Shown: positions 32,037-42,349, counted from the first letter of the stretch. The stretch is 64,000 nucleotides of DNA from Pseudomonas sp. CCI4.2 (GCF_034350045.1 NZ_CP133781.1:4326501-4390500); one strand, 5' to 3'. The notes: generated from the sequence alone by a model not told the origin. Numbers and translations: made by a program.

Positions 32037-34628
32037 TTAAGCCGTGGCCGATTCTAAGAAGTCTTGTGCGAAACGTTGCAGCACGCCGCCCGCTTCGTAG
32101 ATCGACACTTCTTCGGCAGTGTCGAGGCGGCAGGTGACGGGCACCTCGACTCGCTCGCCATTCTTGCGATTGATCACCAACGTCAAGGTGGTGCGCGGAA
32201 TGCGCTCGCCAATCACGTCGAAGGTTTCGCTGCCGTCGATGCCCAGCGTGGTGCGATTGACACCCGGCTTGAACTCCAGCGGTAACACACCCATGCCCAC
32301 CAGGTTGGTCCGGTGAATACGCTCGAAACCTTCCGCCGCGATGGCTTCAACCCCGGCCAGCCGCACACCTTTGGCCGCCCAGTCGCGGGACGAGCCCTGA
32401 CCGTAATCAGCGCCGGCAATAATAATCAGCGGCTGCTTACGCTCCATGTAGGTTTCGATGGCTTCCCACATCCGCGTCACTTGGCCTTCGGGTTCGATAC
32501 GGGTCAGCGAGCCTTCTTTCAGCTTGCCGTCGACCATCGCCATTTCGTTACGCAAGCGCGGGTTAGCAAAGGTTGCGCGCTGAGCGGTCAAATGGTCGCC
32601 CCGGTGAGTGGCGTAGGAGTTGAAATCGACTTCCGGCAAGCCCATTTTCGCCAGGTATTCACCCGCTGCGCTGTCGAGCATGATCGCGTTGGACGGCGAC
32701 AGGTGATCGGTGGTGATGTTGTCTGGTAGCACCGCCAATGGACGCATGCCTGTGAGGGTACGCTCGCCAGCCAGTGCGCCTTCCCAATACGGCGGACGAC
32801 GGATGTAGGTGCTCTGTGGACGCCAGTCGTAAAGCGGGCCGACTTTGATGCCGTCGTCTTCCTGAATGGCGAACATCGGGATGTACACCTGATTGAACTG
32901 CGCAGGTTTGACGCTGGCCTTGAATACCGCGTCGATTTCTTCGTCGGCCGGCCAGATGTCTTTCAGGGTGACTGGATTGCCCTGTGGGTCGATGCCCAGT
33001 ACATCTTTTTCAATGTCAAAACGGATGGTGCCGGCAATGGCATAGGCCACGACCAACGGCGGCGAGGCAAGGAATGCCTGCTGCGCGTAAGGGTGAATCC
33101 GCCCGTCGAAGTTGCGGTTACCGGACAACACGGCGGTGGCGTAGAGCTTGCGCTCCACCACTTCCTGTTGAATGACCGGGTCCAACGCGCCGGACATGCC
33201 GTTGCACGAGGTGCAGGCATAGGCCACGACACCGAAGCCCAGCTGTTCCAGTTCCGAAAGCAACCCGCCTTCTTGCAGGTACAACGTCACGGTTTTGGAA
33301 CCTGGCGCCAGGGAGGTTTTCACCCACGGCTTACGGGTCAGGCCCAAGCGGTTCGCGTTACGCGCCAGCAGCCCGGCAGCAATCATGTTGCGCGGGTTGT
33401 TGGTGTTGGTGCAGCTGGTGATCGCGGCAATGATCACGGCGCCATCCGGCATCAGGCCGGGTTCATTTTCGACGATGCCGCTGATACCCCGTGCAGCCAG
33501 TTCCGAAGTAGGCACGCGGTTGTGCGGGTTCGACGGACCGGCGATGTTACGCACGACGCTGGACAGGTCGAATGAAATCACGCGTTCGTATTCGGCGTTC
33601 TTCAGGCTGTCAGCCCAGAGTCCGGTTTCTTTGGCGTACAACTCAACCAGACGCACTTGTTCGTCATCGCGACCGGTGAGTTTCAGGTAATCAATGGTTT
33701 GTTTGTCGATGTAAAACATGGCCGCCGTGGAACCAAACTCCGGGGTCATGTTGGAAATCGTCGCACGGTCGCCCAAGGTCAGGTGTGCGGCGCCGGCGCC
33801 ATAGAATTCTAGGTAGGAGGACACGACTTTTTGGTTGCGCAAGAATTCAGTCAAGGCCAGAACGATGTCGGTGGCAGTAATGCCTTCTTGCGGCTTGCCG
33901 CTGAGTTCCACGCCGATGATGTCCGGCAGGCGCATCCATGAGGCGCGGCCGAGCATGACGCTTTCAGCTTCAAGGCCGCCAACACCGATGGCGATCACGC
34001 CCAAGGCATCCACCATGGGTGTGTGGCTGTCGGTGCCGACCAGTGTGTCCGGGAACGCCACGCCATTAAGCACCTGAATCACCGGCGACATCCGCTCCAG
34101 GTTGATCTGGTGCAGGATGCCGTTGCCCGGTGGAATCACGTCGATGTTCTTGAACGCTTTTTTGGTCCAGTTGATGAAGTGAAACCGGTCCTCGTTGCGA
34201 CGGTCTTCGATCTGGCGATTCTTTTCGAACGCGTCTTTTTCGAAACCACCGTGTTCAACGGCCAGCGAGTGGTCAACCACCAACTGCGTTGGCACTACCG
34301 GGTTGACCAGCGACGGGTCCCCACCTTGGGCCGCAATCGCGTCACGCAAACCGGCGAGGTCGACCAGCGCGGTTTGACCCAGAATGTCGTGGCAGACCAC
34401 GCGCGCCGGGAACCACGGAAAGTCGAGATCGCGCTTGCGATCAATCAACTGACCCAACGACGCGTTCAACGTGGCCGGGTCGCAACGGCGCACCAGGTTT
34501 TCGGCAAACACGCGAGAAGTGTACGGCAGCGTGTCGTAGGACCCAGGCTTGATGGCTTCAACCGCAGCGCGGGTGTCGAAAAAATCCAGGCGGGTGCCGG
34601 GCAGAGACTTACGGTATTCACTGTTCAT
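32037..34628 (-). CDS. acnD: Fe/S-dependent 2-methylisocitrate dehydratase AcnD
   Basis: An 863-residue aconitase superfamily protein. It contains the cluster cysteines (IAAITSCTNTNNPRNM near 430 and YACTSCNGMSG near 500) and GTDSHTPMVDALGVIAIG near 199. The C-terminal swivel carries GADYGQGSSRDWAAKGVRL. It dehydrates 2-methylcitrate with a [4Fe-4S] cluster. The presence of prpF next to it supports AcnD rather than AcnA. Confidence 0.96.
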   Translation of the reverse strand: MNSEYRKSLPGTRLDFFDTRAAVEAIKPGSYDTLPYTSRVFAENLVRRCDPATLNASLGQLIDRKRDLDFPWFPARVVCHDILGQTALVDLAGLRDAIAAQGGDPSLVNPVVPTQLVVDHSLAVEHGGFEKDAFEKNRQIEDRRNEDRFHFINWTKKAFKNIDVIPPGNGILHQINLERMSPVIQVLNGVAFPDTLVGTDSHTPMVDALGVIAIGVGGLEAESVMLGRASWMRLPDIIGVELSGKPQEGITATDIVLALTEFLRNQKVVSSYLEFYGAGAAHLTLGDRATISNMTPEFGSTAAMFYIDKQTIDYLKLTGRDDEQVRLVELYAKETGLWADSLKNAEYERVISFDLSSVVRNIAGPSNPHNRVPTSELAARGISGIVENEPGLMPDGAVIIAAITSCTNTNNPRNMIAAGLLARNANRLGLTRKPWVKTSLAPGSKTVTLYLQEGGLLSELEQLGFGVVAYACTSCNGMSGALDPVIQQEVVERKLYATAVLSGNRNFDGRIHPYAQQAFLASPPLVVAYAIAGTIRFDIEKDVLGIDPQGNPVTLKDIWPADEEIDAVFKASVKPAQFNQVYIPMFAIQEDDGIKVGPLYDWRPQSTYIRRPPYWEGALAGERTLTGMRPLAVLPDNITTDHLSPSNAIMLDSAAGEYLAKMGLPEVDFNSYATHRGDHLTAQRATFANPRLRNEMAMVDGKLKEGSLTRIEPEGQVTRMWEAIETYMERKQPLIIIAGADYGQGSSRDWAAKGVRLAGVEAIAAEGFERIHRTNLVGMGVLPLEFKPGVNRTTLGIDGSETFDVIGERIPRTTLTLVINRKNGERVEVPVTCRLDTAEEVSIYEAGGVLQRFAQDFLESATA

Positions 34629-34718
34629 GGCGATGGGGACTCGATCACGGGCGATTCAAAGGGTCGGGGGCAAAGGGCTTGGGAGTGGTAAAGCCGGTAG
34701 CCACTCCCCTGCTCCCGA

Positions 34719-35846
34719 TCAGCGTTGTTCGATTGGCACGAACGTGCGCTGTTCGACGCCGATGTACTCGGCGCTCGGACGGATGATGCGGTTATTGCCG
34801 CGCTGTTCAAACACGTGCGCTGCCCAGCCAGTCAAGCGCGAGCAGACAAAAATCGGCGTGAACAGCTTGGTCGGAATGCCCATGAAGTGGTACGCCGAGG
34901 CATGGTAGAAGTCGGCGTTCGGAAACAGCTTTTTCTGTTCCCACATGGTCTTGTCGATGGCTTCGGAGACTGGGTACAGCACGGTGTCACCAGCCTCATC
35001 AGCGAGCTTCTTCGCCCAGCCCTTGATCACCTCATTGCGCGGATCTGACTCTTTATAGATCGCGTGACCAAAGCCCATGATCTTGTCCTTGCGTTCCAGC
35101 ATGGCCAGCGTGCCTTTCACGGCGTCGTCAGCCGAGCTGAAGCGCTCGATCATTTCCATGGCTGCTTCGTTGGCACCGCCGTGCAATGGACCACGCAAGG
35201 TGCCAATGGCCGCCGTCACACAGGAAAACAGGTCCGACAGGGTTGATGCGCAGACCCGCGCGGTAAAGGTTGAGGCGTTGAATTCATGTTCGGCGTAAAG
35301 AATCAGTGATACATCCATGACTTTGCAGTGCAGTTCACTGGGTTTCTTATCCAGCAGCAGGTGCAGGAAATGACCGCCAATGGAGGCTTCATCCGTTACG
35401 CAATTGAGGCGCACGCCGTCGTGGCTGAAGCGGTACCAGTAGCACATGATCGCCGGAAAGGTGGCGAGCAAGCGGTCGGTGCTGTCGAGCTGCTGGTCGA
35501 AGCTGGTTTCAGGCTCCAACGTACCGAGCATTGACGCGCCGGTGCGCATGACGTCCATCGGGTGGGTGTCGGCAGGAATGCGTTCCAGCACTTCTTTCAA
35601 GGCTTGCGGCAAATCACGCAGGCCTTGCAGCTTCTTCATATAAGCAGCCAATTCGGCTTGGGTCGGCAATTCGCCGTAAAGCAGCAGATAAGCCACTTCT
35701 TCGAAACGCGCCTCGGCGGCCAACTCACGCACGTCATAGCCGCGATACGTCAGCCCAGCGCCTTCCTGGCCCACCGTCGACAAGGCCGTTTGGCCGGCAA
35801 CCTGACCACGCAGGCCAGCGCCGCTCAATACTTTTGCTTCAGCCAT
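34719..35846 (-). CDS. prpC: 2-Methylcitrate synthase PrpC
   Basis: A 375-residue citrate synthase family protein starting MAEAKVLSGAGLRGQVAGQT. The active-site His region is LHGGANEAAM near 220 and KIMGFGHAIYK near 252. It condenses propionyl-CoA with oxaloacetate. The ATG at 35846 is set six bases after a GGAG site. The frame extends four codons to a GTG that is less likely. Confidence 0.95.
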   Translation of the reverse strand: MAEAKVLSGAGLRGQVAGQTALSTVGQEGAGLTYRGYDVRELAAEARFEEVAYLLLYGELPTQAELAAYMKKLQGLRDLPQALKEVLERIPADTHPMDVMRTGASMLGTLEPETSFDQQLDSTDRLLATFPAIMCYWYRFSHDGVRLNCVTDEASIGGHFLHLLLDKKPSELHCKVMDVSLILYAEHEFNASTFTARVCASTLSDLFSCVTAAIGTLRGPLHGGANEAAMEMIERFSSADDAVKGTLAMLERKDKIMGFGHAIYKESDPRNEVIKGWAKKLADEAGDTVLYPVSEAIDKTMWEQKKLFPNADFYHASAYHFMGIPTKLFTPIFVCSRLTGWAAHVFEQRGNNRIIRPSAEYIGVEQRTFVPIEQR

Positions 35847-35938
35847 TGCTTTCTCCACTCTTGAAATTATTGGGGAGCACCATCGAACTGCATGGCAATT
35901 GCCGTCCAGACAAGGTTAGGTCTGGATCGACATCAGGA

Positions 35939-36826
35939 TCACTTTTTGTTGGCAAACAACGCATCGAGCTTTTGCTCGAAGGTGTGGTAATCGATGGCGT
36001 CATACAACTCCATGCGGGTTTGCATGGTGTCCACCACGTTCTTTTGGCTGCCATCACGGCGGATTGCGCCGTAAACGTTTTCAGCCGCTTTGTTCATGGC
36101 GCGGAATGCAGACAGCGGGTACAGAACCAGCGAAACATCGGCAGAGCGTAATTCGTCGACAGTGAACAGCGGCGTCGCGCCGAATTCAGTGATGTTGGCT
36201 AGAATTGGCGCCTTTACCCGAGCGGCGAACAGCTTGTACATGTCCAGCTCGGTGATCGCTTCCGGGAATACCATGTCAGCACCGGCTTCGATACAGGCCG
36301 CAGCCCGATCCAATGCCGATTCCAGGCCTTCAACAGCCAGTGCATCGGTCCGCGCCATGATCACAAAGCTGTCATCGGTACGGGCATCAACCGCCGCTTT
36401 GATGCGGTCGACCATTTCTTGCAGTGAAACGATTTCTTTACCCGGACGATGGCCGCAGCGCTTGGCGCCGACCTGGTCTTCGATATGAATCGCCGCAGCG
36501 CCGAACTTGATCATCGAGCGAACGGTGCGTGCCACGTTAAACGCTGAAGAGCCAAACCCCGTGTCGACATCGACCAGCAACGGCAGGTCGCAGACGTCAG
36601 TGATGCGGCGCACGTCAGTCAGCACATCGTCCAGACCGGTAATACCCAAGTCTGGCAAGCCCAGCGAACCCGCTGCCACACCGCCACCCGACAGATAAAT
36701 AGCTTTGAAACCGGCGCGCTTGGCCAACAGCGCATGGTTGGCATTGATTGCGCCAACGATTTGCAGTGGATGTTCACTGATAACAGCATCACGGAAACGC
36801 TGGCCGGGAGTAGTCTTATTGCTCAT
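35939..36826 (-). CDS. prpB: 2-Methylisocitrate lyase PrpB
   Basis: A 295-residue member of the isocitrate lyase/PEP mutase family, with the catalytic KRCGH motif near residue 121 and [18 protein letters not shown] near 85. It splits 2-methylisocitrate to pyruvate and succinate. Its ATG overlaps the stop of the regulator gene (ATGA), so regulator and pathway genes are cotranscribed. Confidence 0.96.
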   Translation of the reverse strand: MSNKTTPGQRFRDAVISEHPLQIVGAINANHALLAKRAGFKAIYLSGGGVAAGSLGLPDLGITGLDDVLTDVRRITDVCDLPLLVDVDTGFGSSAFNVARTVRSMIKFGAAAIHIEDQVGAKRCGHRPGKEIVSLQEMVDRIKAAVDARTDDSFVIMARTDALAVEGLESALDRAAACIEAGADMVFPEAITELDMYKLFAARVKAPILANITEFGATPLFTVDELRSADVSLVLYPLSAFRAMNKAAENVYGAIRRDGSQKNVVDTMQTRMELYDAIDYHTFEQKLDALFANKK

Positions 36827-37539
36827 TTATCACCTCGGGCGGTCGATGGGGGAGCGGCCTGATAATGGCGCTCAATATTACGTTTCGAAGCGCCGATATG
36901 ACGGCGCATCAACAGTTCAGCCAGTTCACCGTCACGCTCGGCGATGGCATCAAGAATTCGGTGGTGTTCGGCAAACGCCTGGCGCGGACGATTGGGTGTT
37001 GCAGAAAATTGGATGCGGTACATGCGAACCAGTTGGTACATGTCACCACAGAGCATCTGGGCGAGAGTCTGGTTGCCGCTGCCCTGGATGATCCGGTAGT
37101 GAAAGTCGAAATCGCCTTCTTGCTGGTAGTAACCAACACCGGCTTGAAACGCTGCGTCACGTTCGTGGGTGTCGAGCACGCGGCGCAACTCATCGATTTC
37201 TTCGGTGGTCATGCGCTCAGCGGCAAGGCGGCAGGCCATGCCTTCCAGCGACTCACGTATTTCGTAGAGTTCGATCAGTTCTGCATGGCTCAGGGAAACC
37301 ACCCGAGCGCCAACGTGAGGAATGCGCACCAGCAGCCGCTGACCTTCAAGACGATGGATCGCCTCACGCAAGGGGCCGCGGCTGATGCCGTAGGTGCGCG
37401 CCAGTTCAGGCTCAGAGATTTTGCTGCCCGGCGCGATATCACCTTTAACAATAGCCGCCTGGATGCGCCGAAAGACGTTCTCGGACAACGTTTCGGAATC
37501 ATCCTGTGTCGTGCCTGCTATTTCGACTGCATCCAACAT
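36823..37539 (-). CDS. prpR: GntR-family regulator of the methylcitrate operon
   Basis: A 238-residue GntR/FadR-type protein. Its N-terminal winged helix lies near residues 20-88 ([25 protein letters not shown]-like [13 protein letters not shown]). A helical FCD effector domain follows, with conserved His and Asp/Glu residues. The ATG at 37539 follows AAGG by 10 bases; the frame continues 14 codons upstream without a better start. As the first gene of the prp cluster it probably senses a pathway metabolite and represses its own operon. This GntR type differs from the sigma-54 PrpR of enterics. Confidence 0.88.
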   Translation of the reverse strand: MLDAVEIAGTTQDDSETLSENVFRRIQAAIVKGDIAPGSKISEPELARTYGISRGPLREAIHRLEGQRLLVRIPHVGARVVSLSHAELIELYEIRESLEGMACRLAAERMTTEEIDELRRVLDTHERDAAFQAGVGYYQQEGDFDFHYRIIQGSGNQTLAQMLCGDMYQLVRMYRIQFSATPNRPRQAFAEHHRILDAIAERDGELAELLMRRHIGASKRNIERHYQAAPPSTARGDK

Positions 37540-37570
37540 ATTGTCAACACCTTGGTAGCGACTGGCGCTA

Positions 37571-37599
37571 AAATTAGCCAATAAGCCCTAATTCGTCAA
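37571..37599 (-). promoter_or_regulatory. Predicted sigma-70 promoter of the prp operon
   Basis: Read on the reverse strand, -35 TTGACG (37594-37599) and -10 TAATTT (37571-37576) are separated by 17 bases. They lie upstream of the prpR ATG at 37539. A palindrome TGTCGACA at 37615-37622 just upstream is a candidate operator for PrpR. Confidence 0.6.
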
Positions 37600-37644
37600 C
37601 CAATATGTAGAAACTGTCGACAATCGTCTAATATCGCGAACCCC

Positions 37645-37724
37645 CTGCAGGAGCCAACGTGTTGGCGAAGCGTTGGACCTGACACACCGCGCCGGACCTT
37701 CGCCAACACGTTGGCTCCTACAGG
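37645..37724. repeat. REP pair upstream of the retropepsin-like gene
   Basis: CTGCAGGAGCCAACGTGTTG faces CAACACGTTGGCTCCTACAG, a near-perfect inverted pair with a spacer of about 35 bases. Confidence 0.85.
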
Positions 37725-37868
37725 TTCATCGGATGTGTGGATCCTTAGAATCAGGGAATATTCCTACAAACTCTGGCGATCCTTTACTTAGGGAGCAGGC
37801 TAAATCCTTCATGCTAGAATGCCGCGCCCCGCTGCTGCACCGTTTCATCATCTATTGCGCCAGGACCT

Positions 37869-38405
37869 ATGAGACTCAAACCCTTTCTTACCTTCCTCTG
37901 TTTATTGGCCTTGCCCGGCTTAAGTGCCGGCGCTGACAAGACCGTGTACGGCCTGAACGAATACGCGACCCTGTCCGACATTGACCTGGAAGTGGCAGCG
38001 AAACTCGACACCGGCGCCAAAACTGCGTCCTTGAGCGCTCGGGACATCAAACGTTTCAAACGTAATGGCGAGCGCTGGGTGCGTTTCTACCTGGCCATTG
38101 ATGACGCCCATGCCCACCCGATTGAACGGCCGTTGGCGCGGGTCAGTAAAATCAAGCGGCGCGCCAGTGATTACGACCCTGACGACGACAAGAAATACAC
38201 GGCGCGCCCGGTCATCAGTCTCGATGTGTGCATGGGAAAGACTTTAAGAAACATCGAAGTGAACTTGACTGACAGAAGCGCATTCCAATACCCGCTTTTG
38301 ATTGGTTCAGAAGCACTGATGAATTTTGATGCGCTGGTCGATCCCAGTCTTAAATACGCAGCCGGCAAACCTGCCTGCGCTACCGACGCTCATACCGCAG
38401 AGTAA
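37869..38405 (+). CDS. Exported retropepsin-like protease (RimB/ATP-dependent zinc protease family)
   Basis: A 178-residue protein. Residues 1 to about 21 form a signal peptide (MRLKPFLTFLCLLALPGLSA), so it acts in the periplasm. The aspartic-protease-like motif KLDTGAKTASL lies near residue 43, followed by the family's basic and RPVISLDVCMGK segments and LLIGSEALMNFDALVDPS near 142. Family names refer to zinc protease, but the DTGA motif and fold are retropepsin-like. It is five bases upstream of the transglutaminase-like gene, with the ATP-grasp gene next. A linked role in peptide modification is likely but unproven. Confidence 0.82.
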   Translation: MRLKPFLTFLCLLALPGLSAGADKTVYGLNEYATLSDIDLEVAAKLDTGAKTASLSARDIKRFKRNGERWVRFYLAIDDAHAHPIERPLARVSKIKRRASDYDPDDDKKYTARPVISLDVCMGKTLRNIEVNLTDRSAFQYPLLIGSEALMNFDALVDPSLKYAAGKPACATDAHTAE

Positions 38406-38410
38406 TACCC

Positions 38411-39967
38411 ATGCGTTCCATCACCCTCCATCTGAAAATCTTGATCGCTGTCCTGGTGACACTGGGGATCGCGGTCACGGCGTATCAGATCCTTGTGCTC
38501 GGCATTCCGGTGACCGAGGATGAGACCGACGACTTGTGGAACATCGACGCCAAGGTCGAGTTCGTCGCTAACCCCAAAGACCCGGTCAAGATCCAGATGT
38601 TCGTGCCGCCACTGAGCCACGACTTCGTCAGCCTGAATGAAAGCTTCATCTCCAACAATTATGGGGTCAGCGTCAACCGCGTCGACGGCAATCGCAAAGT
38701 CACGTGGTCGGCCCGGCGTGCGACCGGTAACCAGACGCTGTATTACCGACTGGTACTGACTAAACGTTACAGCGGCGACAAACCCAAGATCAAAGGCCCG
38801 ACGTTTCGCGACAGCATCGCCATCGAAGGCCCGGAAAAAATCGCCGCTGAAGCCCTGCTCGCACCAATTCGCCAGCACTCGGCGGACACCGAAACCTTTA
38901 TCACCGAAGCCATCAAACGGGTCAACAACCTCAGCGACGATAACGTGAAGTTGCTGCTGGCCGGCGACACGGCCACCTCAAACAAAGCGCGAATCACAGA
39001 ATTGCTGCTGTCGATTGCCCACGTGCCCATCGAAAAGGTCCACACCTTGCGTTTGGTCGCCGATCAGCCGCAAACCCCGGAACTGTGGTTGCGCAGCTTT
39101 AACGGCAAAGCCTGGCTTTATTTCAACCCGGACACCGGTGAACAGGGCATGCCGACCGACCGCCTGCTGTGGTGGGTTGGCGATGAAAACCTGATCAGCG
39201 TCGAGGGCGGCAAAAAAGTCACGGTCAACTTCACGCTGAACAACAGCGAAATGAACGCGATCCGCCTGGCCAAGCTCACGGACGCCAATACCGACGGAGA
39301 TTTCCTGGGTTATTCGCTGTACGGGTTGCCGCTGCAAACCCAGCAAACGTTCATGATCATGGTGATGATCCCGATTGGCGTGCTGGTGATTCTGATCCTG
39401 CGCAATCTGGTCGGCCTTGAAACCCTCGGCACCTTTACCCCGGTGCTGATCGCGCTGGCGTTTCGAGAGACGCAGCTGGGTTTCGGCATCGTCTTGTTCA
39501 CGATCATCACCGCGCTGGGTCTGTCGCTGCGTTCATACCTTGAGCACTTGAAGTTGCAGATGCTGCCGCGACTGTCGGTGGTGCTGACGTTTGTGGTGGT
39601 GCTGATCGCCGCCATCAGTTTGTTCAGCCACAAACTTGGCCTGGAGCGCGGTTTATCAGTGGCGTTGTTCCCCATGGTGATTTTGACCATGACCATCGAA
39701 CGCCTGTCGATCACCTGGGAAGAGCGCGGCAGCGGCCATGCGATGAAAGTCGCCATCGGCACGCTGTTTGCCGCCTCCCTGGCACATATCATCATGAGCG
39801 TGCCGGAGCTGATTTACTTCGTCTTCACCTTCCCCGCCGTGCTGTTTATTCTGGTGGGCTTCATGCTGGCCATGGGTCGCTACCGCGGCTATCGCCTGAC
39901 TGAGCTGATCCGTTTCAAAGCCTTTCTCGATAAAGAGCTCAAGGACGAGAAGGAACAGGTTAAATGA
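38411..39967 (+). CDS. Inactive transglutaminase-like protein fused to seven membrane helices
   Basis: A 518-residue inner-membrane protein. An N-terminal helix (about residues 8-30) leads to a periplasmic domain up to about residue 310, which resembles an inactive transglutaminase. A C-terminal seven-helix membrane block runs from about 312 to 495 (FMIMVMIPIGVLVILILRNL at its start). The family is known from conserved ATP-grasp loci and is thought to have lost the catalytic triad. The next gene overlaps by ATGA (39964-39967). Confidence 0.8.
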   Translation: MRSITLHLKILIAVLVTLGIAVTAYQILVLGIPVTEDETDDLWNIDAKVEFVANPKDPVKIQMFVPPLSHDFVSLNESFISNNYGVSVNRVDGNRKVTWSARRATGNQTLYYRLVLTKRYSGDKPKIKGPTFRDSIAIEGPEKIAAEALLAPIRQHSADTETFITEAIKRVNNLSDDNVKLLLAGDTATSNKARITELLLSIAHVPIEKVHTLRLVADQPQTPELWLRSFNGKAWLYFNPDTGEQGMPTDRLLWWVGDENLISVEGGKKVTVNFTLNNSEMNAIRLAKLTDANTDGDFLGYSLYGLPLQTQQTFMIMVMIPIGVLVILILRNLVGLETLGTFTPVLIALAFRETQLGFGIVLFTIITALGLSLRSYLEHLKLQMLPRLSVVLTFVVVLIAAISLFSHKLGLERGLSVALFPMVILTMTIERLSITWEERGSGHAMKVAIGTLFAASLAHIIMSVPELIYFVFTFPAVLFILVGFMLAMGRYRGYRLTELIRFKAFLDKELKDEKEQVK

Positions 39968-40950
39968 TCGGCCTCTGGAAAACCTGGAAGGCACTTGAAG
40001 CCCGAGGGATCATGGGCATCAACCGGCGCAATGCGGATTACGTGCTCAAGTACAACAAACGCAGCCTGTACCCCATTGTCGACGACAAGATCGTCACCAA
40101 AGAACGCGCCATTCAGGCCGGCATTCACGTACCCGAGATGTACGGGGTAATTTCCACGGAAAAGGAAATCTCCCGCCTCGATGAGATCATCGGCGGGCGC
40201 GACGACTTTGTGATCAAGCCGGCCAAAGGCGCAGGCGGCGATGGGATTCTGGTAATCGCCGACCGCTTCGAAGAGCGTTTCCGCACGGTCTCCGGCAAGA
40301 TAATCAGCCATGAAGAAATCGAGCATCAGATTTCCAGCATCCTTACCGGCCTATATTCCTTGGGCGGCCATCGGGATCGCGCACTGATCGAATACCGGGT
40401 CAAGCCGGACCAGATTTTCAGGAGCATCAGCTTCGAAGGCGTACCCGATATTCGGGTTATCGTCCTGATGGGTTACCCCATCATGGCGATGCTGAGGTTG
40501 CCGACGCGTCAGTCCAACGGCAAAGCCAACTTGCATCAAGGCGCCATTGGGGTGGGTGTCGATTTGGCGACGGGTTTAACGCTACACGGTACCTGGCTCA
40601 ACAGCATCATCCACAAGCACCCCGACACCACCAATGCCGTGGACGGTGTGCAGTTGCCGAATTGGGATGGGTTCATGAAGCTCGCCGCCGGCTGCTATGA
40701 ACTGTGCGGTCTCGGCTACATCGGCGTCGACATGGTGCTGGATCAAGACAAAGGCCCGCTGATCCTCGAAATCAACGCCCGCCCCGGCTTGAACATTCAG
40801 ATCGCCAACGACTGTGGCTTGACCCATCGCGCCCACGCCGTTGAAGAGCGTCTTGCCCAACTGGCACTGAATGACGAACAGGATTCAGCCCAAGAGCGCG
40901 TACGTTTTGTGCAGGAACTGTTCGGTCATGTGCCGAGCGCTGCCCTCTAG
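39964..40950 (+). CDS. ATP-grasp ligase (alpha-L-glutamate ligase-like)
   Basis: A 328-residue ATP-grasp protein. It has the nucleotide-binding DDFVIKPAKGAGGDGILVI near residue 79 and the metal-binding end PLILEINARPGLNIQIAND near 264, which is typical of RimK-like ligases. It should form an amide bond with an amino acid or peptide in the cytoplasm. It overlaps the transglutaminase-like gene, and with the upstream protease forms a three-gene cassette. The substrate is unknown. Confidence 0.85.
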   Translation: MIGLWKTWKALEARGIMGINRRNADYVLKYNKRSLYPIVDDKIVTKERAIQAGIHVPEMYGVISTEKEISRLDEIIGGRDDFVIKPAKGAGGDGILVIADRFEERFRTVSGKIISHEEIEHQISSILTGLYSLGGHRDRALIEYRVKPDQIFRSISFEGVPDIRVIVLMGYPIMAMLRLPTRQSNGKANLHQGAIGVGVDLATGLTLHGTWLNSIIHKHPDTTNAVDGVQLPNWDGFMKLAAGCYELCGLGYIGVDMVLDQDKGPLILEINARPGLNIQIANDCGLTHRAHAVEERLAQLALNDEQDSAQERVRFVQELFGHVPSAAL

Positions 40951-41005
40951 GAGTCAGCCCTCGGGAGGATTACAATCGCCGCCCCCCACCGCTGATCCTC
41001 TTCGA

Positions 41006-42349
41006 ATGCCCATTTGCGCCGTACATCCACTGCCCTACTGCCCTGACCCGGCCGCGTATTTCTCGCGGGTGCGTCATGCGCCCGGTGCCGTGCTGCTCGA
41101 CAGCGGACGGCCAACTGCCGATCGGGGACGCTTCGATCTGCTCAGCGCCTGGCCTTCCATTGAATTGCTCGCGCGACCCAATGAAACCGGCGACGCCTTT
41201 CTCCAGCGCCTGCGCGACGGCCTCGACACACTGGGTCACGCCGAGTTACCCCACTCATCACCACTGCCATTCGCGGGCGGCATTATCGGTTATCTCGCCT
41301 ATGACTTTGGCCGGCGCCTCGAACCTTTGCAGGTTCACGCCCATGATGACCTGCAACTGCCGGATGCGCGGTTGGGTGTTTATGCTTGGGCCATGATCAG
41401 CGATCACCTGCACTGCACCAGCCAACTGGTGTTCCATCCCGCATTGGCTGCCAGCGAACGTCAGCGTTTACGCCTGCTGTTTGCCGAGAAGTCCGCCGTT
41501 GAAGCTCCAGCCTTCTCACTGACCACCGCGTTTGAGGCCAACCTGAGCGCCAGTGATTATCGCAGCGCGTTTGCGCGCATTCAGTCGTATATTCAGGCCG
41601 GTGATTGCTATCAGGTGAATTTCGCCCAGCGCTTTCAAGCAGCCTATGAGGGCGATCCGTGGGCGGCGTATTGCGCGCTACGCAGCGCCTGCCCCACGCC
41701 CTTTTCCGGTTTCCAGGCGCTACCCGACAACAACGCAGTGCTCAGCCTCTCGCCAGAACGATTCGCCCGCGTCACCGGCCAGCACGTTGAAACACGCCCG
41801 ATTAAAGGGACCCGCCCGCGCGGCAACGATCCGGCTGAGGACGCAGCATTTGCCGCTGAGTTATTGGTCAGCGATAAAGATCGGGCGGAAAATCTGATGA
41901 TCGTCGATCTGTTACGCAACGACTTGGGCCGTACCTGCCGCATTGGCTCGGTAAAAGTACCGGAATTGTTCAGCCTGGAAACCTATCCAAACGTACACCA
42001 CTTGGTCAGCAGCGTTACCGGCGAACTGGCGGAGGGCAAAGACGCCTTGGACCTGATCGCGGGTAGCTTTCCTGGGGGCTCGATCACCGGGGCACCAAAA
42101 ATCCGGGCGATGCAAATCATCGACGAGCTGGAACCCACACGCCGTGGGTTGTATTGCGGGTCGTTGCTGTACCTGGACGTGCGCGGCGAGATGGACAGCT
42201 CCATCGCCATTCGCAGCTTGCTGGCCAAAGACGGGAAAGTGTCTTGCTGGGGCGGTGGCGGGATTGTTGCTGATTCAGACTGTGAGGCGGAATATCAGGA
42301 ATCGATCACCAAAGTGCGGATCTTGTTGGAGACGTTGCAGGGGCTTTGA
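41006..42349 (+). CDS. pabB: Aminodeoxychorismate synthase component I
   Basis: A 447-residue chorismate-binding protein starting MPICAVHPLPYCPDPAAYFS. It has the motifs RPIKGTRPRG near 268 and FPGGSITGAPKIRAMQIIDE near 355. It converts chorismate to aminodeoxychorismate with glutamine or ammonia for folate. The open frame continues upstream to 40871 inside the ATP-grasp gene, but the ATG at 41006 gives the family N-terminus. Confidence 0.94.
   Translation: MPICAVHPLPYCPDPAAYFSRVRHAPGAVLLDSGRPTADRGRFDLLSAWPSIELLARPNETGDAFLQRLRDGLDTLGHAELPHSSPLPFAGGIIGYLAYDFGRRLEPLQVHAHDDLQLPDARLGVYAWAMISDHLHCTSQLVFHPALAASERQRLRLLFAEKSAVEAPAFSLTTAFEANLSASDYRSAFARIQSYIQAGDCYQVNFAQRFQAAYEGDPWAAYCALRSACPTPFSGFQALPDNNAVLSLSPERFARVTGQHVETRPIKGTRPRGNDPAEDAAFAAELLVSDKDRAENLMIVDLLRNDLGRTCRIGSVKVPELFSLETYPNVHHLVSSVTGELAEGKDALDLIAGSFPGGSITGAPKIRAMQIIDELEPTRRGLYCGSLLYLDVRGEMDSSIAIRSLLAKDGKVSCWGGGGIVADSDCEAEYQESITKVRILLETLQGL

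Noticed and set aside
30818-32137. 439-residue open frame opposite prpF
   Set aside because: Shadow of prpF, low-complexity Arg/His-rich translation with no motif.
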